A DNA stretch of 7,945 bases, taken from JBOFSR01 sp051651645. Lineage in GTDB: Bacteria > Spirochaetota > Spirochaetia > Treponematales > Treponemataceae. This document shows positions 1-5,463 of the stretch, piece by piece. The position numbers and the translations under genes were made by a program. The number at the start of each line of letters is the position of its first letter. Within the stretch, counting starts at the first letter, position 1. The stretch is taken from contig JBOFSR010000114.1 of assembly GCA_051651645.1 (NCBI GenBank), positions 1 to 7,945 of the forward strand, given 5' to 3'. The notes under the pieces were generated by a model that made no database searches, was not told the origin of the DNA, and saw nothing but the letters and a program-made list of their open reading frames with translations.

Positions 1-609
1 TAAGCCTAATATTTTTCGCCAAAAGGGAAGAATATACGCTGTTTTCATGCCAACTTTTTTTGCTCCAATGATATCAAGCTTTATATTATTTCCAACATAC
101 AATATTTTTTCGAGAGGCAAGTCTAAACTGTGGGCAAGGGCTCCAAAGGTATATTTTGAGGGCTTTAATGCACCGCAGGCTTCTGATCCAAGTACAACGT
201 CGCAGTATTTTTTTACGCCCCAAATTTCGCCTTTTTGTTCCGGCGGAAAGTCAGAAAGAATTGCAACTTTAAATCCCGCTTCTCTGCATTTTTTAAAAGT
301 TTCTTCAATATGATTAAAGGGTTTAAAGTGATCAAAATAAGAACTCAATCCATTGTAAACGATTGAATTAATTTTTTCATGAGCATTTTCAACAGATATT
401 TTTAAAAAATCGGCCAAAAGCCGTGCTTGATATTCATAAAAATCAGGCAGGGGTGCGGTGCGATGTAAAATTTTTCTGACTTTTGAAAATTGCAAAAAAA
501 ACGGCAAATTTTTAATAAAATAGGGAATAATGCGAATATTTAACTTCCACGAAGGATAAAGCGTTCCGTCAATATCAAAGGCGATTGCTTGTATGTCGTT
601 TTGTATCAT
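1..609 (-). CDS. HAD-superfamily hydrolase (phosphatase), 3' end cut by the window
   Basis: Read on the minus strand from ATG at 609, the frame is open for 203 codons to the window edge with no stop, so the C-terminus is missing. HAD motif I is clear near the N-terminus (AFDIDGTLYP, nucleophile Asp12 and Asp14), motif II is Ser119 in AILSDF, motif III is Lys149 in ALKPSKYTF, and motif IV is YVGNNIKLDIIGA (residues 171-183), with Asn at the usual first acidic position but Asp179 kept. Residues 19-100 form the helical cap typical of phosphoglycolate phosphatase-like (subfamily I) enzymes. These are cytoplasmic phosphomonoesterases using an aspartyl-phosphate intermediate; the substrate cannot be read from sequence. 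The ATG overlaps the stop of the TonB-like gene as ATGA and has no Shine-Dalgarno sequence, so translation probably depends on coupling. Family lengths suggest only about 20-30 residues are missing. Confidence 0.88.
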   Translation of the reverse strand, partial: MIQNDIQAIAFDIDGTLYPSWKLNIRIIPYFIKNLPFFLQFSKVRKILHRTAPLPDFYEYQARLLADFLKISVENAHEKINSIVYNGLSSYFDHFKPFNHIEETFKKCREAGFKVAILSDFPPEQKGEIWGVKKYCDVVLGSEACGALKPSKYTFGALAHSLDLPLEKILYVGNNIKLDIIGAKKVGMKTAYILPFWRKILGL

Positions 610-1643
610 TTGCTTATTTTATACTGAAATGAACCTTGTGTAAAGGATGCCGATGGTTCAAATTGCCATTCTAAGAGCTTTGAGCGAATTTCTGTTTGTA
701 TTTCAGGTGATAATGCTGAATTTGAGTCAAGTTGTAAGTTGCTTGCAGAAATAGTCCCTGTTGCTAGAATGCGAAAACGGATTGTTGTTGTGATACTTTG
801 CTCGATTTGCGATGCCGTATCTTCTGATAAAGCTAAGTGTGGCTCTGCAGGATTTATTAATTTTCGTATCGATCCATCAGTCATTCGTAAAACTGCGGAA
901 TTTGAGTTGTGCTGTGTTAAAAATCCTGAGATTTGGTAACTGAGATTATGTGACTGCGAAAAAAAAGTTTTAGTGGTTTGCTGAGAAATCATAACATCGA
1001 TGGGAAGGCTTTTTGATGCGTGATCATCCTCTGTTGTGGGGGCTGCACTTGCTCCTTCTGAGGTTGTAATTGCGACGCCTGTAATTTGTGTTTGTTGGTT
1101 TTCTTGCTGAATTGAGTTTTGTGTAATATCAGCCTCGGGGGAGATTTTTTCTTTTACTATTTCTGGAGTTGCAGTGGGCTGAGGTGTAAAAATTGGCTGT
1201 ACAGGTATCGCTTTTTCAATTTTTGTTAGCGGAATTGAAGTACTTGCGTTAGACGGTTTTGCTTTTATTTCTGTTTCACGAGGCTTTTTTGTTATTGTAG
1301 TCGCTTTTTTTATCTCTTGCCTGTCGTTGGTTACAGAGGACAAATCATTTTCTTTATCCACTTCAGGCGGAAAATTGCTTGCACTTTGTAGTGCTGCTAA
1401 AAAATCTTCTTGGCTTGGTGATATTTGTTCGATTTTTTCTTCTTCATTTTGAGATTTGATTGGCGTCAGGGGTAAATCGAAAGGAATATCACTTAAAACA
1501 ATTTTTATTTGTGCATATTTTTTTTCAGCTTTAATCGCTTTTTGCAGGGGAATAATAAAAAGAACGCCCGCAGTAGCAATCCAAAACAAACAAGTGGTAA
1601 AAAAACCAAAAATATACGGCTTTTTTGAATCAATTGCAGTCAT
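606..1643 (-). CDS. tonB: TonB-like energy transducer, C-terminal TonB fold, divergent
   Basis: This 345-residue protein has a short cytoplasmic N-terminus, one membrane anchor (about residues 10-33), a long low-complexity linker (about 50-215) rich in Pro, Thr, Lys, Gln and Glu, and a C-terminal domain. The last 60 residues look like a TonB C-terminal domain: a strand with Gly (IRFRILATGTIS), a helix, then WQFEP (326-330) and a final strand. TonB spans the periplasm and passes energy from ExbB/ExbD to outer-membrane receptors. The linker lacks the long Pro-Lys repeats of enterobacterial TonB, and residues 214-270 have no match I recognise. Identification rests on architecture plus the preceding exbB-exbD pair; a TolA-like role is less likely but possible. 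The start overlaps the exbD stop by one base (TAATG) and is preceded by a GAGGAA ribosome binding site that lies inside a small hairpin. The stop overlaps the phosphatase start. Confidence 0.82.
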   Translation of the reverse strand: MTAIDSKKPYIFGFFTTCLFWIATAGVLFIIPLQKAIKAEKKYAQIKIVLSDIPFDLPLTPIKSQNEEEKIEQISPSQEDFLAALQSASNFPPEVDKENDLSSVTNDRQEIKKATTITKKPRETEIKAKPSNASTSIPLTKIEKAIPVQPIFTPQPTATPEIVKEKISPEADITQNSIQQENQQTQITGVAITTSEGASAAPTTEDDHASKSLPIDVMISQQTTKTFFSQSHNLSYQISGFLTQHNSNSAVLRMTDGSIRKLINPAEPHLALSEDTASQIEQSITTTIRFRILATGTISASNLQLDSNSALSPEIQTEIRSKLLEWQFEPSASFTQGSFQYKISK

Positions 1644-2059
1644 TATGCTTCCTCGGAAGCGGTGCGTAAATTTACCGACGGAAAACCTGTTTTTCGCAGT
1701 GAATCAAATATTTTTATGAGCATTCCGTTTGTTACAAGCTCGTCAGCTTCAATGTTGACAGGAAAAGTTTGACGTTGCTCGCTTGCAAGAGGATAGGCTT
1801 TTAAAACGGATTCGAGGTTTTCAAATGTAATTTTTTCATCGTTAAACCAAATCAATCCTTCGTTGTTGATAGTGAGTGTAATTCCTGTAGTATCAACACT
1901 TTCTCCTGTTGAGGAGGAGGGGAGTGTTAGGTTTATTCCTGGCAGCAAAATAAAAGTTGTTGAAACTAAAAAAAATAAAACTACTTGAAAAACAATATCA
2001 ATCATGGGGACTAAGTCTATGTGAAGATTGCTAGAAATCATTCTTTTGCGTAATTTCAT
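1643..2059 (-). CDS. exbD: ExbD/TolR-family proton channel subunit
   Basis: This is a 138-residue protein of normal family length. A basic N-terminus (KLRKR) precedes a single transmembrane helix at about residues 16-40. The signature HIDLVPMIDIVFQVVLFFLV holds Asp21, matching the conserved membrane Asp needed for proton flow in ExbD/TolR. The periplasmic part ends in the family pattern VNIEADELVTNGMLIKIFD followed by a Gly-Phe-containing strand. With ExbB it forms the proton-driven motor that powers TonB. The ATG shares one base with the exbB stop (TAATG), and a weak AGGGA lies about nine bases upstream inside exbB. ExbD and TolR cannot be told apart by this domain alone; the TonB-like gene next door favours ExbD. 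Confidence 0.93.
   Translation of the reverse strand: MKLRKRMISSNLHIDLVPMIDIVFQVVLFFLVSTTFILLPGINLTLPSSSTGESVDTTGITLTINNEGLIWFNDEKITFENLESVLKAYPLASEQRQTFPVNIEADELVTNGMLIKIFDSLRKTGFPSVNLRTASEEA
1647..1660 (-). promoter_or_regulatory. Hairpin enclosing the tonB ribosome binding site
   Basis: On the minus strand the 14 bases GCTTCCGAGGAAGC form an inverted repeat with six-base arms (five pairs if a four-base loop is required). The GAGGAA Shine-Dalgarno sequence of the TonB-like gene forms the loop and 3' arm, and the ATG follows four bases after the repeat. The element lies in the last codons of exbD. In a free mRNA it could hide the binding site, and ribosomes finishing exbD would open it. The structure is short, so the effect is inferred. 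Confidence 0.45.
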
Positions 2060-2673
2060 TACATCATATCCCTGCCACTAAGGCGAATAATAATTTCATT
2101 AACGGAAGCTTCCATGGTTAAAATTTCGGTATTCATTTTTGAAACAAGGTGATTGTAAAAAATAAGGGAGGGGATCGAAACACAAAGGCCTGCTGCCGTG
2201 GTTACAAGTGCTTGTGCAATGGAGCTTGCTAAGAGTGATGGATTTGACATTGTTCCCGTTGCTCCCAAAACTCCAAAGGCTTGGATATTCCCCAAAACAG
2301 TTCCGAGTAAGCCAAGTAATGTTGATATATGGGCAATTGTTCCCAAAGGGGAGACAAATCTTTCAAGGGCAGGAAGTAAGCGTTTTGCTTCATTTTCAAC
2401 AGCTTCACGAATGTCAGCATTTGGATAATTTCTAAACTGCAACGCTTTTTTTATTAATAAGGCTGTTGGCGTTTGGGCATTTTCGCATAAATCAATTGCT
2501 TGATCAAAATCACGATTTTTAATTGGCACTTCAATATTTTCAAAGAGAAAGGAATCTTTTTGCTTGTTGATTTTGAAGTAAAAAAGCCTTTCAAAAACGA
2601 TAAATGTTGCAATAATTGCACACAAAAAAATAGGGATCATTAATAATCCACCGCTTTTTATAACTTCAAACAT
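2059..2673 (-). CDS. exbB: ExbB/TolQ/MotA-family proton channel protein
   Basis: Starting at ATG 2673 gives 204 residues. This start is preferred because GGAGAGG lies three bases upstream and the protein then begins MFEVIKSGG, as short ExbB proteins do. An in-frame ATG at 2772 would add 33 residues without membrane character and would place the start upstream of the promoter. Three helices are visible (about 10-33, 109-134, 151-175). The family signatures LLGLLGTVLGNIQAF (119-133) and ALVTTAAGLCVSIPSLIFYN (155-174) are intact; the Thr pair lines the proton path in this family. The inner-membrane pentamer holds ExbD and works with TonB. This is the first gene of the exbB-exbD-tonB-phosphatase operon, behind its own promoter and palindromic operator candidate. 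Confidence 0.93.
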   Translation of the reverse strand: MFEVIKSGGLLMIPIFLCAIIATFIVFERLFYFKINKQKDSFLFENIEVPIKNRDFDQAIDLCENAQTPTALLIKKALQFRNYPNADIREAVENEAKRLLPALERFVSPLGTIAHISTLLGLLGTVLGNIQAFGVLGATGTMSNPSLLASSIAQALVTTAAGLCVSIPSLIFYNHLVSKMNTEILTMEASVNEIIIRLSGRDMM

Positions 2674-2688
2674 AAACCTCTCCAAATA

Positions 2689-2713
2689 ATATTGTGATAG
2701 TTTAGCACAAAAT
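2689..2713. promoter_or_regulatory. Palindromic operator candidate over the exbB promoter
   Basis: A 19-base near-palindrome, TTGTGnTAnnnTAnCACAA (2692-2710), covers the -10 box and predicted transcription start of the exbB operon. After one mismatch on each side, the next two bases on each side (AT/AT) also pair, extending symmetry to 25 bases. The TGTG...CACA arms recall CRP/FNR-type sites, but the arms are one base further apart than in E. coli CRP sites. It is not a recognisable Fur box. The position would suit a repressor; the regulator is unknown. Confidence 0.4.
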
Positions 2714-2728
2714 AAATCATCTTGTAAA
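2699..2728 (-). promoter_or_regulatory. Promoter of the exbB-exbD-tonB operon
   Basis: On the minus strand a -35 box TTTACA (2728-2723, five of six matches to TTGACA) is followed after 18 bases by an extended -10, TGC-TAAACT, with the hexamer at 2704-2699 (four of six matches). The predicted transcript starts near 2692, leaving a leader of about 19 bases that holds the GGAGAGG binding site of exbB. Confidence 0.5.
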
Positions 2729-2867
2729 GCAATGCAGGGCAATTTTTCAAACTTATTGATAGTCAAAATCAAGACAATGGCTCTAACTAGAAATTTTTGC
2801 GTATATTGATGTGATTTACATGCAATTGGTGCTTTTTTAGCTACTGATTTTTAGGGTTTTGAAAATG

Positions 2868-3464
2868 CTACAAAGTATGGGCAGATAAAATACTTTGACC
2901 AATAGTTTTTGCAGCGTTGCTTCCTTCCACTGCATCAATTATTGCAAGGGAAAATTCTTCAGCACATCCTGCACTTTGTGAAGTTATAATATTTTCATGA
3001 TGCACAACTCTATCTTTGCAGTATTTTGCTGTGTCATACAATGATTTGTCAGTACAAAGCTGAGGGAGTTTTTCTATCATGGAAGGAAAGCACGTAAAGT
3101 TTTTGTCTTTTAGGATACCGAGCGGTGCTAATACAACAACGGGGGCAGCACAGATTGCACAAATTAATTTTTTATTGCTCCAAGCTTTTCTCAAAATTAA
3201 GGTAAGCTTTTCACAGGCGTGTAAATTGGCAGATCCTGGCATTCCTCCTGGAATAATGAATACATCAATTGAATCAAAAAAAAACTCTGGCAGAGCATCG
3301 AGGGTTTCATCGCACTTTATGGTAATTCCATGAGATCCTGTAACCTCGGTTTTTTCAATACCTACAGTAGTTACCTGAATATTTGCTCGTCGAAGATAAT
3401 CAATTGGTGTGATTGCCTCGACTTCTTCAAATCCTGTTGCTAAAAAGATTGCGGCTGTTTTCAT
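2868..3464 (-). CDS. DJ-1/PfpI (ThiJ/YajL) family protein
   Basis: The 198-residue length is typical of DJ-1/YajL proteins. The N-terminus FLATGFEEVEAITPIDYLRRA matches the family's first strand and helix, with Glu16 matching the Glu that contacts the reactive cysteine. The nucleophile elbow is ICAICAAP, making Cys105 the active-site cysteine. The IPGGMPGSANL loop (71-81) and CFPS (125-128) are also present. Near the end, TSQSAGCAEEF replaces the usual TSxGPGTAxEF pattern, so Cys167 stands where Thr is common. Family members act as cysteine-dependent chaperones or glyoxalase/deglycase-like stress proteins in the cytoplasm; the exact activity is debated and cannot be fixed here. The protein has eight cysteines, many for its size. 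AAGAGGA lies about seven bases before the ATG. I see no convincing terminator between its stop and the exbB promoter, so readthrough into exbB is possible. Confidence 0.9.
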   Translation of the reverse strand: MKTAAIFLATGFEEVEAITPIDYLRRANIQVTTVGIEKTEVTGSHGITIKCDETLDALPEFFFDSIDVFIIPGGMPGSANLHACEKLTLILRKAWSNKKLICAICAAPVVVLAPLGILKDKNFTCFPSMIEKLPQLCTDKSLYDTAKYCKDRVVHHENIITSQSAGCAEEFSLAIIDAVEGSNAAKTIGQSILSAHTL

Positions 3465-3505
3465 AGTGATCCTCTTAAGATTAGATTAGAAAGTTAGAAA
3501 AGGTG

Positions 3506-3539
3506 TAACAAAAGGCGATTTTGTTTGTTATATAAGTAA
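3506..3539. other. Symmetric elements upstream of the DJ-1 gene
   Basis: The gap 3465-3626 before the DJ-1 gene holds AACAAAA (3507-3513) and TTTTGTT (3519-3525) around GGCGA, a seven-base perfect inverted repeat. Close by is the partial palindrome GTTATATAAGTAAC (3526-3539). A weak minus-strand promoter for the DJ-1 gene, TTGTTA (3511-3506), 17 bases, TAATCT (3488-3483), overlaps the first repeat. Together they could be a promoter and operator, but the matches are modest and the DNA is AT-rich. Confidence 0.25.
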
Positions 3540-3566
3540 CTAAACTTTTTCTTTCTTTCTCCTTTT

Positions 3567-3620
3567 GTTGAAGGGTACGTACAATGGTAGTTTGCTGTGT
3601 GGGTATCCTTCAACTTTTTT
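3567..3620 (+). terminator. Inverted repeat with T-run, oriented on the plus strand
   Basis: GTTGAAGGGTAC (3567-3578) pairs with GTATCCTTCAAC (3603-3614), twelve pairs counting one G-U, around a 24-base loop. On the plus strand six T residues follow immediately, the layout of an intrinsic terminator, though the loop is long. All neighbouring genes lie on the minus strand, and in that direction no T-run follows. It might end an unannotated plus-strand transcript, or act as a 3' end or processing hairpin for the membrane-protein mRNA. Confidence 0.4.
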
Positions 3621-3626
3621 ACAAGA

Positions 3627-4448
3627 CTATTTCCATGGAAAAATAAAATCTTTTAGCGTCCGATCCCCTATAATTTCCTCGTCCTCTTGTAGCAGCTCTT
3701 CCCATGGAATATTTTTTTGTAATTTTTTTATATTTTCTTTTGGCTGCTTGTCTAGCCAATCATATTTGTATAGGCGTAATTTGAAAGCATTATTTAAAGA
3801 AAGAAGCAATCCACTAAGGCCTGGAATAACTAAAAATAAAATTAATAATCCGCTAAAAAATGGATAATTAATAGAAATGAGGGCAAGAAAAATAAAAAAA
3901 ATCGTGTTGTTCAGCAATAAATAAATGGAAAATTTCATATTATCAAAAAGGAGAATAAAAGATTTTTTTAAGGCTTTTTTGATATTGTTATCAAGTTGTG
4001 CGTATATTGGCAGTGTCCATTGCAAGGCAAGAAGAAAAATAACTGACAGCCAAAAAAGTACGCCAGAGAGGAAAAGTCCAATAAAGTGATTTAAGCTCAA
4101 ATAAAAGGGAATGCCAATGACAATAAAAAAAATCAATGCGGCTACAAAAAGGCCAAATAATAAGCCAAATTTCCAAACACGAGGAATATTTGTGAAAAAA
4201 TCCTTGATATGTATTGATTTATAGTTGCTTAAATCCGCTATTGCTTTATTTGCTGAGCACAGTAGAATCATGCAAGCAGGGATGACAATGAAAATTGATA
4301 TGGCTAAAAGGATTGGATGAATACTTGCAAAACTTAAAAAAAAGAATGTTCCGATTCCCATTAAAATGAAGAAAAAATTGTATAATGCAAAAAGGAGTAA
4401 GTTGTCCCACACCTCATAAAAATTCTTTTTTAATAAAAGTTTTACCAT
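3627..4448 (-). CDS. Unknown six-helix membrane protein with acidic cytoplasmic tail
   Basis: From ATG 4448 this gives 273 residues. Hydrophobic stretches at about 17-41, 45-65, 92-118, 121-147, 174-193 and 197-220 predict six transmembrane helices. A polar loop (66-90) and a charged C-terminal tail follow, the tail ending in Trp-rich and acidic motifs: IPWEELLQEDEE, then RTLKDFIFPWK. The layout loosely recalls YesL/DUF624-type proteins, but I do not recognise a family with confidence and assign no function. In-frame starts also exist at 4466 (ATG) and 4475 (TTG). I chose 4448 because MVKLLLKKNF is a natural start before the first helix and a good -10 box ends six bases before it; the longer starts overlap that promoter. 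None of the three has a Shine-Dalgarno sequence. It is divergent from metI, and 162 bases separate it from the DJ-1 gene downstream. Confidence 0.75.
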   Translation of the reverse strand: MVKLLLKKNFYEVWDNLLLFALYNFFFILMGIGTFFFLSFASIHPILLAISIFIVIPACMILLCSANKAIADLSNYKSIHIKDFFTNIPRVWKFGLLFGLFVAALIFFIVIGIPFYLSLNHFIGLFLSGVLFWLSVIFLLALQWTLPIYAQLDNNIKKALKKSFILLFDNMKFSIYLLLNNTIFFIFLALISINYPFFSGLLILFLVIPGLSGLLLSLNNAFKLRLYKYDWLDKQPKENIKKLQKNIPWEELLQEDEEIIGDRTLKDFIFPWK

Positions 4449-4454
4449 AGCGGT

Positions 4455-4483
4455 ATGATAAGTCATTGTACGCAATTGGTCAA
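4455..4483 (-). promoter_or_regulatory. Promoter of the membrane-protein gene (leaderless)
   Basis: On the minus strand TTGACC (4483-4478), a 17-base spacer and TATCAT (4460-4455) each match five of six consensus bases. The -10 ends six bases before ATG 4448, so transcription should begin at or near the start codon. A second -35, TTGACA (4495-4490), lies 12 bases upstream and could pair with TACAAT (4470-4465) at a long 19-base spacing. Short symmetric words ATTG/CAAT (4465-4484) overlap the spacer and -35. Confidence 0.55.
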
Positions 4484-4516
4484 TAATTCTGTCAAAAATT
4501 ATGTGGAGGTTTATCT

Positions 4517-4543
4517 GCCGTAGTGATGTTGCGTACTTACGGC
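4517..4543 (+). promoter_or_regulatory. Hairpin in the region upstream of metI
   Basis: GCCGTA (4517-4522) and TACGGC (4538-4543) form a perfect six-pair stem with a 15-base loop. A GGAGG run lies just upstream at 4505-4509. The hairpin sits about 150 bases before metI, in the gap between divergent genes. I do not recognise a SAM riboswitch, T-box or other known methionine sensor here. It would be in the metI transcript only if transcription starts further upstream than the promoters I can see. Confidence 0.3.
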
Positions 4544-4575
4544 ATTAGTTTTACTAAAACGTTTGGGGCAAAAGC

Positions 4576-4604
4576 TTGCAAATCTGGTATCTTTGTGTTA
4601 CACT
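4576..4604 (+). promoter_or_regulatory. metI: Candidate distal promoter of metI
   Basis: TTGCAA (4576-4581), 17 bases, TACACT (4599-4604); each hexamer matches four of six consensus bases. The transcript would carry a leader of about 80 bases before metI. This is weaker than the proximal candidate. Confidence 0.3.
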
Positions 4605-4629
4605 TGGAAAAATTATTGTTCTTGCGGTT

Positions 4630-4659
4630 TTGTCATCAGTATGAATTTTCGTTTTTAAT
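4630..4659 (+). promoter_or_regulatory. metI: Candidate proximal promoter of metI
   Basis: TTGTCA (4630-4635), 18 bases, TTTAAT (4654-4659); each hexamer matches five of six consensus bases. The transcript would start near 4666 and include the AGGAGG ribosome binding site at 4676-4681. Confidence 0.4.
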
Positions 4660-4690
4660 ATGGTGTAATTTTAATAGGAGGTTTTAATAA

Positions 4691-5347
4691 ATGAATCAAA
4701 TAATACAATTGATTGCTAGTGCTACAGGGCAAACTCTGATTATGGTTTTTGCTTCTACTTTTTTCTCATTATTGCTCGGCCTTCCTCTTGGTATTTTGCT
4801 TTGTATTACTGACTGTGCAACAGGAATTATGCCAAAACCATTTTTTTATCAAGTTATTAGTCGCATCGTAAATATTTTACGCTCTTTTCCTTTCATTATT
4901 TTGATGATTTTGCTTTTTCCACTTTCGCGCATTCTTATTGGTACAAGCATTGGCACCATTGCAACCTTAGTTCCTCTTTCAATAGCTGCAGCTCCTTTTG
5001 TTGCACGGATTATTGAAGTTGCCTTAAAAGAGGTAGATCAAGGACTTATCCAAGCATCACGAGCAATGGGGTCAACTAATTTTCAAATTATTTACAAAGT
5101 ACTGATTCCCGAAGCTCTTCCGTCATTGGTTGCAGGCATTACGTTAACTATTATTAATTTGATTGGGTATTCAGCTATGGCAGGCGTTATTGGCGGTGGC
5201 GGACTTGGTGATTTAGCTATTCGTTTTGGATATCAACGCTACAGGGCTGATATTTTAGCAGCTTCGGTTATAGTAATTATTGCTCTTGTTGAAATTATTC
5301 AGCTTGTGGGAACAAAGATTTCTGACCGATTGCTGGCAAAAAGATAA
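4691..5347 (+). CDS. metI: Methionine ABC transporter permease MetI
   Basis: At 218 residues it matches the MetI family length (217 in E. coli). Hydrophobic stretches at about 13-40, 54-78, 86-106, 146-168 and 186-207 give the five-helix topology. The motifs NILRSFPFIILM (61-72) and PLSIAAAPFVAR (95-106) are family hallmarks. The coupling helix that contacts the ATPase lies in QGLIQASRAMGSTNFQIIYK (117-136), followed by PEALPSL; GYSAMAGVIGGGGLG (159-173) is also typical. It forms the membrane channel, as a dimer, of the D/L-methionine importer. A strong AGGAGG lies nine bases before the ATG. It is followed by metQ after 116 bases. No metN ATPase is next to it; that subunit must come from elsewhere in the genome. 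Confidence 0.95.
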   Translation: MNQIIQLIASATGQTLIMVFASTFFSLLLGLPLGILLCITDCATGIMPKPFFYQVISRIVNILRSFPFIILMILLFPLSRILIGTSIGTIATLVPLSIAAAPFVARIIEVALKEVDQGLIQASRAMGSTNFQIIYKVLIPEALPSLVAGITLTIINLIGYSAMAGVIGGGGLGDLAIRFGYQRYRADILAASVIVIIALVEIIQLVGTKISDRLLAKR

Positions 5348-5393
5348 CGGTGAAGAGTATTATTCTCTTTTCTATCAAAAACAATCCCCTTAG

Positions 5394-5422
5394 TTGACCA
5401 TACTGATCATATACGATATCAT
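5394..5422 (+). promoter_or_regulatory. metQ: Internal promoter of metQ
   Basis: TTGACC (5394-5399), 17 bases, TATCAT (5417-5422), each five of six to consensus with ideal spacing. Both hexamers and the spacing are identical to those of the membrane-protein promoter at 4483-4455. The start near 5429 gives a leader of about 35 bases containing GGAG at 5456-5459. This would let metQ be made in excess of metI, as is usual for binding proteins. Confidence 0.6.
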
Positions 5423-5463
5423 TTTATTAATCCTTTGGGAAAATTTATTTTTACGGAGAAAAA

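Noticed and set aside
2674..2772. Longer ExbB start at 2772, adding 33 residues
   Set aside because: The added stretch is upstream of and across the promoter and lacks membrane-protein character, while ATG 2673 has a strong ribosome binding site.
2809..2821. ATGTGATTTACAT palindrome downstream of the DJ-1 gene as an operator
   Set aside because: Only four-base arms, no promoter next to it, and expected by chance in AT-rich DNA.
3630..3641. Perfect palindrome TTTCCATGGAAA
   Set aside because: It lies in the last codons of the membrane-protein gene (Phe-Pro-Trp-Lys) and is explained by coding.
3565..3867. A 100-codon plus-strand frame covering the start of the 3567-3620 repeat
   Set aside because: It mostly mirrors the membrane-protein gene on the other strand, begins with TTG inside the hairpin stem and is full of Ser and Phe runs.
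4526..4687. A 53-codon plus-strand ORF ending just before metI, a possible leader peptide
   Set aside because: The GGAGG at 4505-4509 is 16 bases from its ATG, both candidate metI promoters lie inside it, and its composition does not look like a protein. Probably chance.
5353..5369. AAGAG/CTCTT hairpin after metI as a terminator or attenuator
   Set aside because: Five weak pairs and only three T residues before an interruption; too weak to call.
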